A stretch of DNA of 64,000 nucleotides, taken from NCBI GenBank assembly GCA_019009955.1, contig CM032229.1, positions 7,670,001 through 7,734,000 on the forward strand. The letters run 5' to 3'. A model generated the notes under the pieces. It was not told the DNA's origin. It did not search any database and saw only the letters and a program-made list of their open reading frames with translations. The first letter of the stretch is position 1; each line of letters starts with the position of its first letter. The position numbers and the translations under genes are program-made. Of this stretch, positions 1 to 10,834 are shown in pieces. The DNA comes from Riptortus pedestris. Lineage: Eukaryota; Arthropoda; Insecta; Hemiptera; Alydidae.

Positions 1-375
1 TACGCTGTGGATTTATTTATTCATTCACAAAAATTACTTAACATCGATTATTTCGGCTAGCTTTCGGAACATATGCAGCACAATCAAACTCTTACGAATC
101 GACACTAAAATGTTTCCCTCAGTAACTACCCACTTTCAGAAATTCGCTAATTGCGTAACTCCGGCATGACGGATTTTTTTTATCATTCTGTAAGACATTA
201 TTTGTTTTTTTAAAGTATTTACTCAATGGTTTTATTCAATGAAAATAAAATATGACATTCATAATAAATTAATATATTATTTAATACTTTTAAAATTGCG
301 TAAAATAAATAGTTTTTTTATATTTCAGTTTAGGAAATCTGACTATTCCCCCTCATCCACTAATAATAAAAAAAG
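1..375. other. AT-rich sequence, nothing recognised
   Basis: No open frame, RNA gene or repeat shared with the rest of the window was recognised. The stretch ends at the A-run that precedes the first HINE. Confidence 0.4.
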
Positions 376-1015
376 TTTGTCACTCAGGGGCTGCGTAAAC
401 TAAGCAGATTTCCCATGCGAAGGTTAACAATAGAGAAATATACATACAGATAACCCTACCTTCAATGTTAAGTGAATAAATACTAACAGTAATGAGAAAT
501 CATTCAGGTAATTTGCAATACAAGTTAATAATCTCTTCAACGGAAAGTGGCTGAATTGTTAACAAACAGGCCGGACAGCCTCGAAGCGCTCAATAGATGG
601 ATTGGCCGGAAAGACAAACAATTAACGAAATACATCTGAATATAACATTTTAATTTTATTAAAAACTTATTATACGGAAAATATGAATAGAACAATATTT
701 ATAGTAAATTTAATTTGCAATAAGATTGTTTCGATCCGGCGTATTGTAACGGTGATATTTCGAATTCAGCCGTTAACGAACTTGATCTTTCTTTTTACAT
801 AAAACGACTAAATACCGAGTTTTGTAACGATTAAATAATAATTGTGACCGCTAAAGCGGCAGCAGTCATATATATATATATAAATTACCAGTTTTGAACG
901 GACCTCATTTTCATCATCTCCTAGGTAGGATCGATGGACATTTGAAGAAAAATTTCGAAATAGCGTCATGAGTATGACCTCAATAACTGATTTCCCTCAA
1001 GGGAAATCTGCTTAA
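376..1015 (+). mobile_element. HINE copy, near full length
   Basis: A degenerate 5' end (TTTGTCACTCAGGGGCTGCG) follows an A-run and leads into AAGCAGATTTCCC. The body has a short (TA)n near 870 and the usual AACGGACCTCATTTTCATC segment, then the hairpin TTTCCCTCAAGGGAAA and CTGCTTAA. It is an older copy, judged by scattered mismatches to the copy at 28939-29577. No flanking duplication was found. Confidence 0.75.
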
Positions 1016-1045
1016 ATGTTCTTAGGGAACCACTATAGACTATAC

Positions 1046-1227
1046 CAGAGTTGAGCAACCTTTTTAATCAACGTTTTTTGTCGGGTCGCACAGAAAAAAA
1101 TATTTCCAGATATACATGTATTTATAACAATATATTCAGTGGAGAAAGTCTATAAAATAATTTTATTTGTAGAAATGATGGCTGGCCGCATAAACATGTT
1201 TAATGGGCCGCACGTTGCTCATCCCTG
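1046..1227. mobile_element. hAT-type MITE, 182 bp
   Basis: The left end CAGAGTTGAGCAACCT and the inverted right end (CAGGGATGAGCAACGTGCGG on the minus strand) form imperfect terminal inverted repeats of the CAG..TGGGCAA..GCGGGCC kind common in hAT elements. The flanks GACTATAC and GACTAAAA match at 6 of 8 positions, as expected of an old 8-bp hAT target duplication. There is no room for a transposase, so the element is non-autonomous. It inserted just beyond the 3' end of the neighbouring HINE. Confidence 0.7.
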
Positions 1228-1283
1228 GACTAAAACATTGGCTGCATGGCAAGACAAGCACCGCCCGGCATAAGTTTTTATTT

Positions 1284-1295
1284 GTGTGTACACAT

Positions 1296-1348
<53 letters not shown>
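1284..1348. repeat. (CA)n(TA)n microsatellite
   Basis: A run of CA dinucleotides passes directly into TA dinucleotides. It abuts the left arm of the large palindrome. Confidence 0.95.
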
Positions 1349-1350
<2 letters not shown>

Positions 1351-1354
1351 TGGT

Positions 1355-1910
1355 GTTGTTATTCTTTTTGGAGTTTTGGTCATCGTTGGTGAAAAAATCT
1401 TAGTTTATGCCAATATTTCGAGAATATTTATTTTCTCTTCTTCAGGGCTAAAAAGTACAGGTACTACTTCACATGTATATTGCACATTGCTATTAGAGTG
1501 TAACAGATAGTGTTTGTGTTAATTCTACTTGCCAAGACTAAAGATAATTAAAAATGATTGTACATCACTGTAGTTCTTTTGTTTACATTAGGAGTACTAA
1601 GTATAAGTTGTAATTGGCTTGGTCACTATAACTGACTTGGGAAGTTATACTTAGTACTCCTAATGTAAACAAAGGAATAACAGTGATGTACAATAGCTTT
1701 TAAGTATCTTTAGTCTTGGTAAGTAGAATTAACACAAACACTATCTGTTACACTCTAATAACAATGTGCAATATATATATATATATATATATATAAAGTA
1801 GTACCTGTACTTTTTTGCCCTGAAGAAGAGAAAATAAATATTCTCGAAATATTGGCATAAACTAAAATTTTTTCACCAACATTGACCAAAACTCCAAAAA
1901 GAATAACAAC
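1355..1910. repeat. Long inverted repeat (fold-back), arms ~255-269 bp
   Basis: The arms 1355-1609 and 1642-1910 are near-perfect reverse complements around a 32-bp loop. Both carry GTTGTTATTCTTTTTGGAG, a CCCTGAAGAAGAGAAAATA-type motif, and GGAGTACTAAGTATAA next to the loop. The right arm has gained a short (TA)n. Single-arm relatives lie at 3887-4085 and 42590-42830, so the arm is a dispersed repeat that has been duplicated head to head here. The family is not recognised. Confidence 0.85.
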
Positions 1911-1989
1911 AGCATATATAAATATAACCTGGTCGAAAACATCAACACTATTATATATATATATGATTCTTCTAATTGGTTTATTCACT

Positions 1990-2170
1990 AAACACCCCCT
2001 TCTTCAGATTCAAGGCGACAATAGCGCCGTCTGGTAGCGAGCAGGTGATTTAATCACCCCCAGCCAGGGATCGAAAATGCAGCTATTTTTAGCCTCACTT
2101 TACTGCACCCCACGCTTGACGCTGTGCAACCCTCGCGGCCAATGGCTTAGCCACACTTTAACGTTTGAAC
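1990..2170. other. GC-richer block, possibly an old SINE on the minus strand
   Basis: This short block is clearly richer in G+C than its surroundings. On the minus strand TTTTCGATCCCTGGC resembles a tRNA B box and TGGCTAAGCCATTGG resembles an A box, but they are further apart than in a tRNA. It could be a decayed SINE head or unrelated unique sequence. Confidence 0.2.
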
Positions 2171-2678
2171 GGACTGTCTAACAGTCATGAAACTAGGTAT
2201 TAGACAGGTTTTCTCCAAATTTCTTTAACCAGTAAAATCCTATATGAACGCACAAACGAATAAAAACTTATAACTTCTTTGTTTCAGTTCGAGATTTAAA
2301 AAAAGCATATGCATAGAATCACTTGGGCTAATTAAAAATGGTTCAAATGAAATCAAATAATCTTTTTTGAAGTGATGTGTAGAAAGGGTTTTATTTAATA
2401 TTCTATACTTTGAATTTCTATATAAGCAGTTTAAGGATTACTCTATATGGGCAGGAAAATGTGTATATTTTAATACTCTTTCCTTTTAAATATCTGGTTT
2501 TAATCTGATAAGTATACATTGCTATGAGGGAATTTTCTTTTAAATATTGAATAATTGAAAATTCTATATGGAGAAGGAAATCCACTGAGTATAAATGTGA
2601 TTGTAGAGATTGACATATTTTACATAATATGAGATATCATCTCAATTTCATGATGTAGATAAAATACCAAACGTTTTA
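2171..2678. other. AT-rich sequence, nothing recognised
   Basis: No coding frame or shared repeat was seen. Confidence 0.4.
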
Positions 2679-2759
2679 AACGGAAGGATCAAAAAGGTCA
2701 AACACCTCCATTCTTAATTATTAAGAGTGGAGGTGTTTGACCTTTTTGATCCTTCCGTT
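2679..2759. repeat. 39-bp-arm perfect hairpin
   Basis: Arms of 39 bp, beginning AACGGAAGGATCAAAAAGG on each strand, face each other across a 3-bp loop with one mismatch. The near-perfect pairing suggests a young inverted duplication or a small fold-back rather than a typical microRNA precursor, which normally shows bulges and a larger loop. No terminal transposon signature was seen. Confidence 0.85.
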
Positions 2760-2828
2760 GACGATAGACCTCCACCAGCCAGCCCAAATCCAGACTAAAC
2801 GTTTTGTGTTATAGTTAATTAATTGTAT

Positions 2829-3067
2829 GGGGCTCAGGTTGGCCGTGTGAGTTAAGGCGTTGGTCTTAATTAATCTCACTTGGTAAACCTAGAGTTTGTT
2901 GTTCGATTCCCGCCTGGCGCCTGGGCAATGGGAACTTATTCTGTGACGGACTCAATAAATAAATTCCTTAGTACCACTCTGGCTAGAAAAGGGTGGTAAC
3001 CTGTGGATAAACCGCCCCAATTAGCCATAGGAGCATAAAGTGGATGTAAATAAATAAAAATAAAATA
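2829..3067 (+). mobile_element. tRNA-derived SINE copy
   Basis: It begins GGGGCTCAGGTTGGCCGTG, has a B-box-like GTTCGATTCCCGCC, continues into the shared block (GGCTAGAAAAGGGTGGTAAC, then TGGATAAACCGCCCCAATTAG), and ends in an AT-rich ATAA-type tail. It belongs to the same family as the copies at 18779, 45661 and 61113. No clear target duplication was found here, so this is an older copy or one with decayed flanks. Confidence 0.8.
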
Positions 3068-3734
3068 ATTTATTACATTTTCATTATTTATTGCCAAATA
3101 CTCTTGTGGATAGAAGAAGAATAATCAATAGTAAAGATTATAATTATAATAATATATAAACCATTTGAAAGTTACATACAAAAATAAAGAAATTCACAAA
3201 GTGCTTGTGCTACGAAATGATTATCTCTCTCTTTGCTATTATTTGAATGGCCGTTTACTTATACGACTAAATATTAGTAATGGGCAGATACAACTACCGG
3301 CAGAGTTGTGCAAAATGTAACAATAACTGTTGTACTAACTGCTAACAACTACATTGGTTTGACTCTAGCTACAACTCATAATTACATTTGTCGTTAATAG
3401 TTAACTGCGGGCAACAACATTTTAGCAGTATTATTTAAACAAAGTCATGCTGAATTTGCACTTGTGATAGCGGAAGTTGTGCCGAATGAAACACTTAAAT
3501 TGTGGTATATATTATCTTATTTACTCCGATGTGTTGACTATATTGAAATGACTATGTGCTATCCATAACTATTAAACGTTACTTGGTAATGTCATTGTAA
3601 CAGAAGACAATATGCGTTTTAAAGTCAATATGGTTTGAGCATTGCGGGGCTTCAATCTCTTTGTCAAACTTCGCTTTTGGAATATAAATTAAATTATTTT
3701 TAGGGTACCACTGTTATATATTTACGCCAAATAT
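3068..3734. other. AT-rich sequence, nothing recognised
   Basis: No gene or shared repeat was recognised in this stretch. Confidence 0.4.
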
Positions 3735-3836
3735 ATAAATTGCTAGAAAATATGTGTTTTTATTTTCACATAAAACCTTTAAATATCGAGTTTGGTAAAG
3801 AACAGGCAAACATTGCGACCGCAAGAGAGTTACCGG

Positions 3837-3889
<53 letters not shown>

Positions 3890-4085
3890 TGTTGTTAATG
3901 TTTCTTGGAATTTTGGTCAATGTAAGTGAAAAAATCGTAGTCTACGCTAATATTAAGAGGACATTTATTTTCTCTTCTTCAGGGCTGTAAAAATACAGGC
4001 ACTACTTTATATATATTGCATATTGTTATTAGACTAGAGTGTAACAGGTGGTGTTTGTGTTATTTTTACTTACCAAGACTAACAC
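3735..4085 (+). mobile_element. HINE body fragment, (TA)n and one arm of the palindrome family
   Basis: The first 100 bases match the HINE body segment (ACATAAAACCTTTAAATATC, then ATTGCGACCGC). A (TA)n of about 47 bp follows at 3840-3886. A single arm of the palindrome family seen at 1355-1910 comes next (GGTGTTGTTAATGTTTCTTGG, then TTTTCTCTTCTTCAGGGCTG). The same microsatellite-to-arm junction occurs at 1348, so the association is recurrent. Confidence 0.65.
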
Positions 4086-4740
4086 TTTAATTATTAATCT
4101 TGGTAAGTAAACAGTCCCATTCTTATTTAATAAATCTATAATTGTCCTTTTGTTATTTTTTAAGCCAATCGTTCAAAAATGGTTATTGGCCCATTGTTAT
4201 TTAATAAATCAATCATTTAAATCGGTTATTGTCCTTCTGTTGTTTTTCATAGCCAATCTTTAAAATAGTTAGAGTCTCTTTGTTCTTTAATTAATCACTC
4301 ATTTAAATTTGTTATTGTTCCTTTTTTATTTTCTAAGCAAAGCGTTTAAAATATTTACAGTCTCTTTGCTATTGAAGAATTCAATCATTTAAAATGGTTA
4401 TTGTCCCTTTGTTATTTAATAAATCAATCATTTAAATTGGTTATTGTCCATTTGTTATTTTTTAAGCGAATCGTTTAAAAATGGTTATTGGCCCATTGTT
4501 ATTTTATGAATCAATCATTCAAATTCGTTATTGTCCCTTTGTTATTTTTTAAGCGAATCGTTTAAAAATGGTTATTGGCCCATTGTTATTTTATGAATCA
4601 ATCATTCAAATTCGTTATTGTCCATTTGTTATTTTTTAAGCGAATCGTTTAAAAGAGTTAAAGCACCTTTGAGATTTTATAAATTAATCATTTGAAATTG
4701 TTATTAGTATCCTTTTTTTTTAATTATCAATCATTTAAAT
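4085..4740. repeat. Degenerate 87-bp tandem repeat (two ~43-bp half-units)
   Basis: The units contain GTTATTGTCCCTTTGTTATT and GTTATTGGCCCATTGTTATT halves. The motif GTTATTGTCC recurs at 4440, 4527 and 4614, spacing 87. About 7.5 units are present, and the outer ones are the most diverged, as expected for an array homogenised from the centre. Confidence 0.85.
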
Positions 4741-4759
4741 AACGATTTAAATATTTTAA

Positions 4760-5310
4760 AATTATAAGTTATAAAAATATACCGTCAGTGCGTCGGACCT
4801 GCCTGGAGAGATGTTACTGGCCTGAACTCTGCTGATGCACTGAAGTCTGTGGGGTTTTATGAATGGCTTGCGCACATTTTCAAGTTTTAGGCCAAACACC
4901 TTATTTATTGCAGGTGAGAACAATAAATGCCTTGACGTGGAGCTGAAAGGCAGTACTAAGATTGGTTCAGGTAGACAGAGTGCCTTCAACACTTGGTTCT
5001 TTGTTGTGGGTGCGGCTGCCGACTTCCAAGTTTGTCAACTAACGGCATTATACCTGTTAATATACCATGGTATGGGGCAGACTAATTGAATGTAGGCCAG
5101 TAGCAGGTAGTTACTTAGCTACCTGCTACTGGTTGCTCACCAACGGCAAGTACTACTACTCAAGGTGAAACCACTTGTTGTGTATGTGTATATACATTGT
5201 TAAGTTGTAGTTGTTTGAGGTCAATGTTTATGACAGCAACTTTAGTCTAGGACAGTATTTCGAGAATTTTATACTATCTTCCTCAGGGATGTATACAGAA
5301 TGCATGTAAC
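4760..5310. other. Unassigned sequence with short open frames
   Basis: The block has more balanced base composition than its surroundings, and overlapping open frames of 76 codons occur on both strands (4859-5089 plus, 4762-4992 minus). Neither protein resembles a family I know, and no splice signals or codon pattern favour a gene. Part of a decayed mobile element is the likeliest reading. A short stretch near 5260 (TTTCGAGAATTTTATAC) recalls the palindrome-arm family. Confidence 0.2.
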
Positions 5311-5318
5311 AAGAAACG

Positions 5319-5942
5319 TCCATCACTCAGGGGCTGCGTTAACTAAGAAAACTTCCCACGTACCTCACGTATTTGCATTTATCTCAAGACGTATAAGTTC
5401 CAAAAAAAAAAAAAATAAAAATAAAGAATTGGTATTTAGGCTTTAAATAAAGTGCTCCATAATATAACAGCTTATTGTTAATATGACATTAGCAGGAGCG
5501 GTGGATTTGCTAGTGGCCAAAAACTATCTCTGTTAATAATAAGATATTGAATAAAACATACATAACAAAATTTTTAGGCACAGAGATATTTTGTATAGTT
5601 AATTAAAGATGATAAGGAAGACATTTTTTTTTTTATTTATTTCCTCTACATAGTAACCCTATGTGGAGGGATTTTATTTTCTGGGAAGACATTTCAAGCC
5701 GACAGAAACAAGATATACAATTCTAATTATTTTTCAATAAAATGCCTAACCTATGAATAAGTATGATTATAAATTGTCCTTTATACATTTTAGTGAACAC
5801 CAAATCTGAGAAAACCATTTCTTTTGTTAAGAAAATTTAGTTGCCCTTAATGTGGTACTAATTAAATGTATTCCACTGATTACCAGTGTGCCATTCAGTG
5901 CGTGGGAAATCTGCTTAGTTTACGCAGCCCCTGCGGGATGGT
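5319..5942. mobile_element. Two HINE 5' ends in inverted orientation
   Basis: A plus-strand 5' end (TCCATCACTCAGGGGCTGCG) opens the interval and a minus-strand 5' end (GTGGGAAATCTGCTTAGTTT, then ACGCAGCCCCTGCGGGATGG) closes it. No 3' hairpin or (TA)n lies between them. The structure is bounded by two copies of the same terminus facing outward, like the pair at 27799-28285. Confidence 0.65.
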
Positions 5943-5949
5943 CTTTTTA

Positions 5950-7260
5950 GTTTTAAGACCCTTCTATTTCGATCATTTCAGGCACGCTTAAGTTTCATGT
6001 CCTGTTTACATAGGCTTCTTATTGGAGGGGAAATGGTGAAGAAACGGCGGGAGATAGCCACGTGAGTTTTAACGTGTCATCTTGAAATGGTCAAGCCACA
6101 GTGGCTTGTCATGTGTTCCAAGAATGACAGTATTAGTGCCTTCTTTAATGCATACTCCATACTTGACCAATTTTTTTTTTTGTAGAGCTTAACTTTTTGT
6201 AATCTTTATTATATCAAAGGGAAGCCATTTTTATTTGAACGACAGGCAATATACTAGTAGAGATTAAAGGCAGTTCCATTATATTCTGATACTCCATCAA
6301 AAAGGCTTTTTTCCCTTCAGAAAACGACTTTTTCCTTGAAGGTAAAACCCAATTACTTGCGTGATCCTTTCGAGGTTTAAATAAATCTGCAGCAATTTTA
6401 ATATCCAATATACTTTTTTTTTTTAACCGTGAGTCAACTTTTGACCTATTTGAAGATGTTCTCGAGACCAATAATTAGAATTTTAATCCAGTGTAAGTCG
6501 GATGAGAGACTAAAATGAGACACTTTTTATAATACTGTGAAAAGGTTCTCTTTGTAAAAATGATGTTGAGTTTGTTTAAGATAAAAATGTAAGTAGGGAA
6601 AGGTTTAGTATAGAATAACTGGGAGCTGATGTATCAAAATATAGCTCTGCCGAGAGCAAGCCTTCTTTTTAAGCCCATTTCAAAGAGCTATAATTTAAAG
6701 ACGGCGCTAATACCCTTCTCATACTAATTTCGAAGCTTTTCAGAAAGAAGTTCCACCGCTTCATTTGCTGTCTGCTTTAATAAGACACTTCAGGAAATGA
6801 GGTCGAAAAATTTCCGAGAAAATTATCAGGCCAAATCCCTTCTGTTGCCTGGCAATTTACTCTTGTACGCTAAGCTGCTTCTAATTACAAGTGTATAAAT
6901 AATATCAAAACACAATATTTATTTAATTTAATTGTCTTAACTTCATAAATCCATTTTCCATTTAACGTTTTATTTTATTTTAGTATATTTTACCACAAGG
7001 GAATTCAGCTATTGAGGTCAAACTCTTAACGAGGGTTTAAAAAATGTCACAACTAGTTCGATTTAATTACACCTTCCCTAATATTTTTCTAGAAATCAAC
7101 AGAGTCTTTCCAACTCGAATTTTCCCCCTCCCACATTCTTAAGTTATATCTCGAGAAAGTAGCAATATTATTAAATGACGAAAAGCTCAGAGTGAGAAAA
7201 AATAACTTCAATTAACACTAAAAGTTATCCTGTTTCTAAGTAACGCTTACAATACCGCAC
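5950..7260. other. Unique-looking sequence without recognised features
   Basis: I see no shared repeats. An 85-codon minus-strand frame (6214-6471) has no recognisable motif. The sequence at 6600-6900 has balanced composition and could be host intergenic or intronic DNA. Confidence 0.35.
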
Positions 7261-7309
7261 TCAAGGTTTTTCAGCTTTTTTTTTTATTTTATTTTTGGGA
7301 AACAGCAAG

Positions 7310-7409
7310 AATAATCCACCATAAGGTTGTTTTTACATAAAACAACTAAATATCCAGTTTGGTAACGATCCCGCAAATTTTGCGACTGCTAGAGTATATA
7401 CTATACGTA

Positions 7410-7461
<52 letters not shown>

Positions 7462-8970
7462 CCAATATCCAGCAATAAAGGCAGAGTTAGAAAAATTCCA
7501 TTCACACCAATAAGGGCATAAGTGGAGAAAATTTCGATCCATGGCCAGAGTTGTTAGTTAGCCATCCCTCGGTAGACTGCAGCCTGCATCAGCTGACTAA
7601 TGATAGACTATTAGCCAGTATCAGTATGCAGGCTGCAACTATTCAAGGGCAGAGTTGTTAGATAGCCATCCCTCGGCAGCCTGCAGCCTCCATCAGCTGA
7701 CTAATGATAGACTATTAGCCAGTATCAGTATGCAGGCTGCAACTATTCAAGGGCAGAGTTGTTAGATAGCCATCCCTCGGCAGCCTGCAGCCTGCATCAG
7801 CTGACTAATGATAGACTATTAGCCAGTATCAGTATGCAGGCTGCAACTATTCAAGGGCAGAGTTGTTAGATAGCCATCCCTCGGTAGACTGCAGCCTGCA
7901 TCAGCTGACTAATGATAGACTATTAGCCAGTATCAGTATGCAGGCTGCAGCTATTCAAGGTCAGAGTTGTTAGATAGCCATCCCTCGGTAGCCTGCAGCC
8001 TGCATCAGCTGACTAATGATAGACTATTAGCCAGTATCAGTATGCAGGCTGCAACTATTCAAGGGCAGAGTTGTTAGATAGCCATCCCTCGGCAGCCTGC
8101 AGCCTGCATCAGCTGACTAATGATAGACTATTAGCCAGTATCAGTTTGGTGTCTGCAGCGTTTTTATCTTAGTTTTTTTAGATAGCCATCCCTCGGTAGC
8201 CTGCAGCCTGCATCAGCTGACTAATGATAGACTATTAGCCAGTATCAGTATGCAGGCTGCAGCTATTCAAGGTCAGAGTTGTTAGATAGCCATCCCTCGG
8301 TAGCCTGCAGCCTGCATCAGCTGACTAATGATAGACTATTAGCCAGTATCAGTATGCAGGCTGCAACTATTCAAGGGCAGAGTTGTTAGATAGCCATCCC
8401 TCGGTAGCCTGCAGCCTGCATCAGCTGACTAATGATAGACTATTAGCCAGTATCAGTATGCAGCCTGCATCAGCTGACTAATGATAGACTATTAGCCAGT
8501 ATCAGTATGCAGGCTGCAACTATTCAAGGGCAGAGTTGTTAGATAGCCATCCCTCGGTAGCCTGCAGCCTGCATCAGCTGACTAATGATAGACTATTAGC
8601 CAGTATCAGTATGCAGGCTGCAACTATTCAAGGGCAGAGTTGTTAGATAGCCATCCCTCGGTAGCCTGCAGCCTGCATCAGCTGACTAATGATAGACCAT
8701 TAGCCACTGTGAGTATGCAGATTACAACTTTACTCTACCCTCCCGTCTGCCCTTTTACCCTCGGCTCCACTCACGTGTAGGTAAGTGAGAATTTAGACAG
8801 GGAGGGGAATATATATATATATATAATAAATCAATATCAATATATATATCAAAATAAATCAAAATATATAATTTTGAACGGACCTCATTTTCGCCATCTA
8901 CTAGGTATGATTGAAATTTGAAGAAATATTTTGAAAATCGCGTCATGATTTCAGCCTAAATAGCTGCTAA
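7310..8970 (+). mobile_element. HINE copy carrying a 104-bp tandem array in its centre
   Basis: The HINE body segment (ACATAAAACAACTAAATATC) leads into a (TA)n at 7412-7459. A foreign block of about 1.35 kb follows, then a second short (TA)n and the HINE 3' part (TTTTGAACGGACCTCATTTTC) to TAGCTGCTAA. The terminal hairpin has lost one arm. The foreign block, including the array, therefore sits where other copies carry only (TA)n. The 5' end is missing. The copy at 15105-15374 has the same array-tail to (TA)n junction, so this arrangement was inherited rather than a chance insertion. Confidence 0.7.
7545..8735. repeat. 104-bp tandem array, ~11 units
   Basis: GCCATCCCTCGG recurs at 7561, 7665, 7769, 7873, 7977, 8081, 8185, 8289, 8393, 8546 and 8650. 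Spacing is 104 except for one 153-bp interval holding a partial unit. Units are almost identical, so the array is young or homogenised. The 8081 unit has a divergent end with a T-rich replacement near 8150-8180. Each unit has GCAGCCTGCATCAGCTGA and a later TATGCAGGCTGCA that could pair as a stem. Single units occur at 13318-13410 and 63680-63780. Confidence 0.95.
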
Positions 8971-9300
8971 AAAGAAAAAAAAAGCGTTGAGTATTATTTT
9001 CCAATTGAATCTAAGTTGTCCCCAGCAGCTATTATTGAAGATTATGAGATCAATGAAACTTTGTTCAAACATGGCCGGTTGTTTGGACTATTGGACGCTC
9101 TTAATCCCAAACCAAACCAGTTCATTTTACCCGCAAATATCCAAAATCTTTTCCCTCTTGATGAAACATTTTATTAATTTAAACTCTGCAATAGTCTATG
9201 CAATTAGTGCATTTATAGTTTAGTATTGTCCACGATTAAAAAAAAATATAACTTATAATATAACTTAACCCTTGGTTAATCAATCATAGGAGATTACTCC
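8971..9300. other. AT-rich sequence, nothing recognised
   Basis: A 78-codon frame at 8987-9223 (plus) shows no motif and is not supported as a gene. Confidence 0.35.
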
Positions 9301-9307
9301 TACCCTT

Positions 9308-9427
9308 TTAGCAGATTTCCCTTAACGGAAATCTGCTATTGAGGTCTATTTGACGCGATTTTCGAAAAATGTCCTCAAACGCCCATCGATCCTTCCTACT
9401 ATACGACGAAAATGATCCCCGTTCAAA

Positions 9428-9493
<66 letters not shown>

Positions 9494-10301
9494 CACTCGT
9501 AAGCTACCGCTGTAGCGGTCGCAATTCTTATTTGATCGTAACCAAACTCGATATATAAGCGTTTCTTACTAAACTAAAGATGGAGTTCGTTAATGGTTGA
9601 AATCGAACCCTTGGGAAGGGGGGTTTAGAGGGGAAGGATTTGGATTATTCGAAGTATCTCCGTTGTTATACATGGATTGAAAAAATTGTATTGAATCAAT
9701 CTTATTGAAATTTAAATGTATTATATACATTTGTTCTGTATCTTTAGTATTAACAGAGATATTTGAATTTGTTAGTTTTCAGCCTTCAGAAAACCCCCTT
9801 TCTTCTCATGTCATATTAGCAATAAGCTGTTATATCACCACTTTATTCCAATCTTAAATGCCAAATATTGTTTACATTAAACGTTAACTTTGAGACATTG
9901 ATACAAGTACTCTTTCAACATGTTCTTTAACTCTTTCATTACACAGAAAAGATCGTATTAGTTAATGGCTGAAATCGCGGGTGGAATAGTGGGGGGGGGT
10001 AGAGTGGAGAATTTTCATAATTCAAAATATCGATGTTATTATGAGTCGTATCACAAACTTTTATAGAATCGATCTTGTTAAGCTATTAATGGTCCACGAT
10101 TGTTGTCCTATACATTCTTTCATTATATAAGTGAGCTATTGGTTGGTGAGTTTTCAGCCTTCACTAACCCATCTCCCCACAACACTTTTATTCATCGTTT
10201 TTTTTTTTTACATAGATAAATTCCCATAAATAGAGAATTAAAAGTGTCTTCTACCAGTACGTGGGAAATCTGCTTAGTTTTACGCAACCCCTGCGTGGCG
10301 A
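9308..10301 (-). mobile_element. HINE copy, long (~1 kb) form
   Basis: The 3' terminus (TTAGCAGATTTCCC and hairpin) is on the left, a (TA)n lies at 9431-9489, and the 5' terminus (TTTACGCAACCCCTGCGTGG) is on the right. The extra length includes a second, diverged copy of the central core. GTTAATGGTTGAAATCGAAC near 9590 is echoed by GTTAATGGCTGAAATCGCG near 9965, each followed by a G-run and a similar AT-rich segment. This defines a long subfamily also seen at 20948-21964 and 25139-26514. Confidence 0.8.
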
Positions 10302-10309
10302 ACTTTTAT

Positions 10310-10770
10310 TACTGTACTCTTGAGGAAGTTAGGTAATAGTCATTTCCTCATAAATACATAAATATGTATTTTTACTCCCAAAATACTTCCGAACATTAAC
10401 TATTCAACTGTAGGCTGTTGGAAGACCAAAGATATAAACCTTCGTACAGTCTGAATAAATAAACATGCTTAGGCTAGTAAAGGACGATAATTGTTCCATA
10501 AATATATCAAGGCATTACATAAACATACTGAAGAAATATACATCACAATGGACAAACTGTAATACTTGTTATGTATGACATCATATTTCATTAATGTGTC
10601 AATTAATGTTGTCTTATTCTTTTCAGAGATCGTTAATTATTTTGTGTTATATTAAAATTCTTTAATATTTCAACACATGAAGTAAAAATACCAATATCTT
10701 GTTATGATCAGAAAAAATTATTCTATGACACATAGAAAATTATGTACCTTCTTGGAGAGTTGCTTCCGGT
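10310..10770. other. AT-rich sequence, nothing recognised
   Basis: No gene or repeat was identified. Confidence 0.4.
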
Positions 10771-10771
10771 A

Positions 10772-10774
<3 letters not shown>

Positions 10775-10830
<56 letters not shown>
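10775..10830. repeat. (TA)n microsatellite
   Basis: An uninterrupted TA run of about 56 bp that directly abuts a SINE fragment. Confidence 0.95.

Positions 10831-10832
<2 letters not shown>

Positions 10833-10834
<2 letters not shown>

Noticed and set aside
1286..1510. Open frame rich in IYIYIY
   Set aside because: Translation of a (TA)n tract and palindrome arm. The same applies to similar frames at 3714, 9308, 11551, 12903, 20918, 29364, 30057, 30176, 41735 and 57646.
2679..2759. microRNA precursor
   Set aside because: The stem is almost perfectly paired over 39 bp with a 3-bp loop, unlike animal pre-miRNAs; an inverted repeat is simpler.
4859..5089. 76-codon frame as a gene
   Set aside because: Both strands are open here and neither protein is recognisable.
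7545..8735. Possible CRISPR-like array
   Set aside because: Units are contiguous 104-bp repeats without unique spacers, in a eukaryotic context.
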